From contig JAWQEG010001376.1 in NCBI GenBank assembly GCA_033782935.1, positions 310,001 through 374,000 of the forward strand: a stretch of 64,000 nt of DNA, given 5' to 3'. The notes under the pieces were generated by a model. That model did not search any database and was not told the origin of the DNA. It saw nothing but the letters and a program-made list of their open reading frames with translations. Each line of letters begins with the position of its first letter. Within the stretch, counting starts at the first letter, position 1. Source of the DNA: Petrolisthes cinctipes (taxonomy: Eukaryota; Arthropoda; Malacostraca; Decapoda; Porcellanidae). Of this stretch, positions 59,323 to 64,000 are shown piece by piece. The translations under genes were made by a program, and so were the position numbers.

Positions 59323-61848
59323 GCAGCCACTATCAGAAACACTGAAATGGAGCCAACTGGAAGCAGTGATGTCCCCGGGGTCAGAAGATGTATTCTTCAC
59401 GCTTCTGGGAAAAGGACTGTGAAGAAAGATTGTTGTGACATTTTGCCCATTGATAAAAAAAAATGGTGTGTTGTGCAGGCTGCAGCCCAAAACAGGCGTG
59501 AAAAACCTCAAGTTTGCAAAGTCAGTGTATTATGATGTAGTTGTCAGTTTGCCACAACGTCCTACTGAGACAGATGGCTATCACATGGCCTGCTATCAGA
59601 AATTCACAGCTGTGAGTTCCACAACTATTTTTTCTGAGGATAGGAAATCTGACACTAGCGATAGGAGTGTGCCGCATCTCCGCTCTTCTACAAGAGCAGA
59701 TGACAATGCCAAATCTACTTCATCTGCAATAATCCCCGCTACTTGCTTATTCTGTAATTTGCACAGGAAAAACTGGATTTGCTGAACATGGATGCACTCA
59801 TTCTGGGCTCAGAGAGATCCTCAACAATGGTTGCTTCACTGTGAGGAGAACAGAACATGACTTCAGCAGAATTCCTATTGAATTGGCATTAGAGCAGACA
59901 ATCAATGCAGATGCTGCATCTCGCCTGATAGGAATCACCTCATTCACCAATGATTACTCTGCAAGACTGCGATGAATTATCACAAAAGCTACAAGAGCAT
60001 CCTTTATCACTCAACTTCAAGAAATGACCGGGCTTATCACAAAAGATGTCACACTAGAACTGCGTCCAAGACGAATTCAACAAGACAATGAAGACCTACA
60101 GAAGATCATCAACCACATTTGCAACACAAACAATCCATTTGATAAAAACCATGCTCCAGAGACACTATCCAACATCACCACTGGAAAGGGTGCCAGTGAA
60201 GAAATTCAACAAAGTCTCCTTGGAGTACCAACAAAAGGGAAAGCCAGGCACAAGGAATTCATAGAATCGTGTGAAAAAGACTCCCTGAACTTCGAAAGAC
60301 CTATCAAGAAGGAAAAGCTGAAAACATTTGATGAATCTGCAACCAATCGTCGAGCCAGGAACAATGTAGTTGCAGCCCTCAAAGGGGCACGTGATCTGAT
60401 GGGTCGTCTCCTTGTTCTTGCTACCAATAGGAAACTTGACATGGACATGCGGCATGTCCTCCGTTACCCACTAACCCCAGTAACTCTGACCATGGCTAGC
60501 CCAGATGATGTGATGGCAAAGACTAACAAGAGTGCTTTGTTTGAAATTTTGGAAAACAGTGTGAAAGACCATGACAGGCCAGTGGAAGTAAGTGCTCATA
60601 TCATAGATGGGCAGTTTCTACTTCACAGCTTGCCAACAAGTTTGCCCCCAACTTACGGAGGACTAGCCAGGAGTATTCTTATCCAGATTCTTAGAAGTTC
60701 AGCCAAATCCATTCACATTGTCTTTGATGACTATCCACAACCATCAATAAAGGACACTGAACGGGACAGAAGGGGAGCTGACAACAGAACATTTGTCATC
60801 ACTGGGCCAGAGCAGCGACGAGTGCCATGAGATATGAATGATGCCCTAAACTCCAGGTCATTCAAAAAACAACTTCCTCAGTTTCTTGCCAGTGAATGGC
60901 AGGACCTCTCCTATGCAGAAATTATAAAGCACAAGGAAGTCATCCTAGATGTTCCAGGGTATTGCTACCGATTCAAGGTAGAAGAGGGTGTGATCCAAAG
61001 CAGCACAGTAGAAAGCTTAAGCAATGACCACGAAGAGGCTGACACAAAGATCTGCCTTCATGCAATATTTAAAGACTGTTCCAATAGCGACATTGTGGTC
61101 AGGGCATCCGATACAGATGTTGCAGTGATATTATTGTACCATTGCAATAAGTTTCAGTCACGACTCTGGATGGATATTGGAACTGCTGCAAAGAACAACC
61201 GGCTGTTTGACTGCAATTGTTCAGGAGCTTGGACCAGATCTTTGTGAAGCATTACCAGCCTCTCATTCCTTCACTGGATCGGGCTACACCTTGTCTTTCA
61301 TATGAAAGGGTAAAGTTAGGCCATTCAAAATACTTGAAAAACGACCAGACTACCAGAATGCTTTCACAGTTATGGCACGAGATACACAAGTTTCTGATGC
61401 CACGAAAACAACCCTCTTGAACTTTACAGCCAATGTTTATGGAACTAAGCTAAACGCCAGCCTTAACAACTGAAGATATCAGAGATATGGAAAAAATCTG
61501 TTTTCCAGTTTGAGGGGTATTGATGCTAGTGGACTCCCACCATGTGAAGATGAGGTCAGTACCCACATAAAGCGAGCAGCATTTGTTGCCAACTTGTGGG
61601 CCAGTGCAGATCAGAGTCACATAGAGCAGCATCCGACAGAAGAAAATGGCTGGCAGTTAGTTGATGGCCAGTACAAACCTGTATGGGTTGATGGAGAGCA
61701 ACTCCCAGAAACTCTCATCCCAGAGGAAGAGGAACTACATGAAATAGAGAAAGAGGCAGAATATGACATGGAGATTGCATCATCTGATGAAGAGGACAGT
61801 TCGGGCGATGATGATGAAGAGGACAGATCAAATAATATGTACAAATAA
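59323..61848 (+). pseudogene. PIN/XPG-like nuclease family protein, decayed copy
   Basis: A broken gene of a multi-copy animal family. I interpret it as PIN/XPG (FEN1-like) nuclease-related from its acidic motifs. A splice acceptor (TTTTCAG) precedes the possible start at 59323, and the ATG is at 59347. The reading runs in three frames: 59347 to about 59510, about 59510-59767, 59772 to about 61200, and 61207-61848. There are frameshifts near 59510, in an A5 run at 59768-59772 and near 61203, and stops at 59973, 60828, 61303 and 61471. Motifs: FDDYPQPSIKDTERDRRG (about 60723-60776, like the XPG N-terminal segment), NDHEEADTKI (61023-61052), SDTDVAVI (61107-61130), then TGSGYT (61273-61290). 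Relatives, as I remember them, have TGCD at the last site, so an acidic residue is lost here. The tail is very acidic (61720-61830). It is not functional. Confidence 0.6.
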
Positions 61849-61865
61849 TAATAATATGTACAAAA
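61826..61865. other. Junction between the PIN-like pseudogene and the second Harbinger copy
   Basis: AATAATATGTACAAA at the end of the pseudogene (61830-61844) is followed within ten bases by AATAATATGTACAAAA, the start of the duplicated segment. The same motif stands at the left border of the first copy (51455-51470). The break therefore lies in a short shared sequence, consistent with a homology-assisted duplication or insertion. Confidence 0.7.
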
Positions 61866-62028
61866 ATTATCCAAGCAGCCTATACCTCCTTAAATAATAC
61901 TACAACATCTTATTACATCATAATTTTTGTTTATTTGGCACTGATTGCAAGTTGCATGCACTAATTAAGCCAATTCTAATTATCTGTCGGCCGTATTAAT
62001 ATGCGTCTTCTATTTAAGCCACTCGATC

Positions 62029-62110
62029 AACCCGGGTTGGCAACCTGTGTTGCTCCGAAAAACCCGGGTTGTATGGTATAAATAGAACACGCCGACCACC
62101 AACCCGGGTT
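62029..62110 (+). promoter_or_regulatory. Palindrome cluster and TATA box, second copy
   Basis: AACCCGGGTT at 62029-62038, 62061-62070 and 62101-62110, with TATAAAT at 62077-62083. Spacing is identical to the first copy. All three palindromes are intact. Confidence 0.65.
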
Positions 62111-62138
62111 GATGTTCCTTTGTTTGTAAACATTGAAG

Positions 62139-64000
62139 ATGACATCACAAGACCCAGCAGAGCAGTTTTTCCCAGTATTGTGCGCGGCACTCGCAGAATT
62201 CGATGATGAATCTAGTGATTCCCTACCTGCACATGTTGGTAGTGTAGTTATGGGCTTCGCAGATATGTCACGGTAAGGAAAAGTTGTTTGATACTAGAAA
62301 AGGCCTTCACGCTGGACCATAACATTTTTCCACTGTCATCTGTAATCCAGCTTCAACCTCAGGGCATCCAGCTATTTTATTAGTTCTTTTTTCTGAATGA
62401 TGGACTGCATCGAGAGAAATGATTTCCCTCTGCATAAATTGAATGATGGAAATCGGGGTGTTTCACATGAAATTAATTAGAATAGAAGTTGCATTGTGGA
62501 TAAATTTTTCACCTTAAATTACAAAACAAGTGTGAATAAGAATATTTTTTAACATACAGTAATGCAATAGATATATCTCTACTCTGCATAACTTTCATTC
62601 AATGCACTTTCAGTCACAAACGTAACCATCTTTTTAGGTGACAGGTTTTTGCACCAGAATCAACTTCCAAGATCATTTGTACCATGATGTTTCACATACC
62701 ATGTAATAAGGTAAATTTACAGAAGTACTGAGTTCAATATATTGTATATTTTAGTATCATTACCTACTATTTTGGACCATTCTAAGACACTTTTCATCTA
62801 TGATGTTTCTCTCGGAGATGCCCCGTTTTACAAACATAATTTGGAAATTAGTCTGACCTAACCTAACCTAGACCACAGAAGACTACCGGTATCTTACCTG
62901 GGCAAACTACCGGGACCTAACCTAGGCAAACTACCGGGATATAACCGATGTAAACTATCATAAAGTGACCAGGGAAAATTCCCGGGACCTAGCCGGGCCT
63001 GGCGCGGCCCTAGCCAAGAACGCAGTACTTCTGTAATTATACCTGTAATAAATCAGATCTTGGGTTGGCCAGAACATCCGCTTTTACAGTTGTTTGCACT
63101 ACAGTACCACCGGAGTGATGTATAGACTACTGTGCTAATAGTGTTTTGCTCCTGTGTTTCAGAACACATGAAGAAAGTGATCGTTCATTTCCTGGAGACT
63201 TATTGGCCATGGATGAAAGAATATTCTTCCAGCATCTTCGTGTTACAAAGTATGCATTTCACTATTTGCTGGAGAAGATAACGAAATATGATGCTCCATC
63301 CAGAGTCCATGGCAAAGAAGAGATTCCTGCCATCAAAAGATTATCGTTAACATTATGGTTTTTAGGAAACAAGACAATATTTCGGGAAACTGCAGTTCAG
63401 GTTCAAAGGACAATCAGTGCTGTGCATCGTGTGTTCTATGCAACTATTCTTTTAATATGCCAATTAACAGATCAGATAATTAGTTGGCCATCAAATGTTG
63501 ATGAAACTGAAACAGAATTTTATGAAATTGCAAGATTTCCTATTATTGTTGGAGCTATAGATGCAACTCATAAAAAACTTCAGGCCCCAGAAAAGCAGCA
63601 GAAAGATTACTTAGATCGTACAATGACCCACAGTGTCGTGTTGCTCGCAGTGTGTGATGCAAACAAGAAATTTACTCATATATCAACAGGATGTCCTGGA
63701 AGTATTCATGATCAGCGATGTTTAGACCTCTCCCACAAGTTAAGTTCTGCTTTTAGAAATCCACCTAATGATTCTTTTCCCAGGCATGAGTTGCATTTAG
63801 CTGGTGACTCAGGATTTAAATTAGAAACAAGTTTAATGATTCCATTCAAAGATCTTGGGCACCTAACAAATAAACAGTCCATATCCAATAACAAATTATC
63901 AAAGTCTAGAGTCGTAATAGAAAATGCTTTTGGTCTATTGAAGGGTAGGTTTCGATGCCTGAAACATCTGGAGGTTGACATAAACAATGTGACATCAATT
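62139..64000 (+). CDS. PIF/Harbinger transposase, second copy, 3' end outside the window
   Basis: Same two-exon gene as at 51744: exon 1 62139-62272 (donor GTAAGG) and exon 2 from 63163 (acceptor TTTCAG) to the window edge. The one exon-1 difference, at 62180, is synonymous (Leu), and I see no change in the visible exon 2. The three catalytic residues are encoded at 63560 (Asp), 63806 (Asp) and 63920 (Glu). The reading frame is open throughout, so both copies have usable cores. Whether the odd C terminus of copy 1 is shared cannot be seen. Confidence 0.85.

Larger units (their letters stand above)
61847..64000 (+). repeat. Duplicated segment, copy 2 (cut by the window edge)
   Basis: Near-identical repeat of 51452-53603 in the same orientation; see copy 1 for the differences. 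It carries the palindrome cluster, exon 1, the intron and most of exon 2. Confidence 0.95.

Noticed and set aside
60165..60455. Minus-strand open frames across the PIN-like pseudogene
   Set aside because: The plus strand holds the family motifs in the same interval.
61617..61874. Minus-strand Ser-rich open frame
   Set aside because: It is the complement of the acidic GAA/GAT-rich tail of the pseudogene.

Overview
This window is eukaryotic, repeat-dominated DNA. It is most likely from a crustacean, probably a decapod; this is an inference from the style of the retrotransposon tails (short AATC-type 3' repeats after a conserved terminal segment), spliced transposase genes and AT-rich spacers. 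There is no rRNA, tRNA or CRISPR array, and I see no clearly functional single-copy host gene.

Positions 1-47067 (about 74% of the window) are one uninterrupted satellite array that runs off the left edge. The full monomer is 176-177 bp and is itself a dimer of two diverged 88-bp halves (A and B). Two deletion variants, 147 bp and 158 bp, are interspersed with it. The array has been rearranged by larger duplications: tandem blocks of 1334, 2678 and 3691 bp, a 2204-2205 bp higher-order unit, and a 3.3-kb block copied at a distance of about 10 kb. The many short open frames in the array are by-products of the repeat.

At 47067 the satellite stops abruptly against a short inverted repeat and a 5'-truncated, frameshifted non-LTR retrotransposon of the I/Nimb type (reverse transcriptase plus RNase H, 3' end at about 50283). 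A remnant of an LTR-type retroelement follows (Cys-rich segment plus aspartic-protease motif, 50290-50970).

Positions 51452-61846 hold a mosaic of mobile DNA. It starts with a two-exon PIF/Harbinger transposase gene with intact D, D and E residues, preceded by three copies of a 10-bp palindrome and a TATA box. It continues with a hAT-like MITE with an 8-bp target duplication, two 3' tails of I/Nimb retroelements in opposite orientation, candidate minus-strand zinc-finger exons, several minisatellites, and a 612-bp foldback element with about 250-bp inverted arms. It ends with a decayed copy of a family I interpret as a PIN/XPG-like nuclease.

At 61847 the Harbinger region starts again in the same orientation. 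It is about 99.8% identical and continues to the right edge, so there is either a 10.4-kb tandem segmental duplication or two recent copies of a larger element. The most interesting items are the dimeric satellite with an occasional CENP-B-box-like motif, the near-perfect Harbinger duplication, and the PIN/XPG-like family fragment with neighbouring zinc-finger-like exons.
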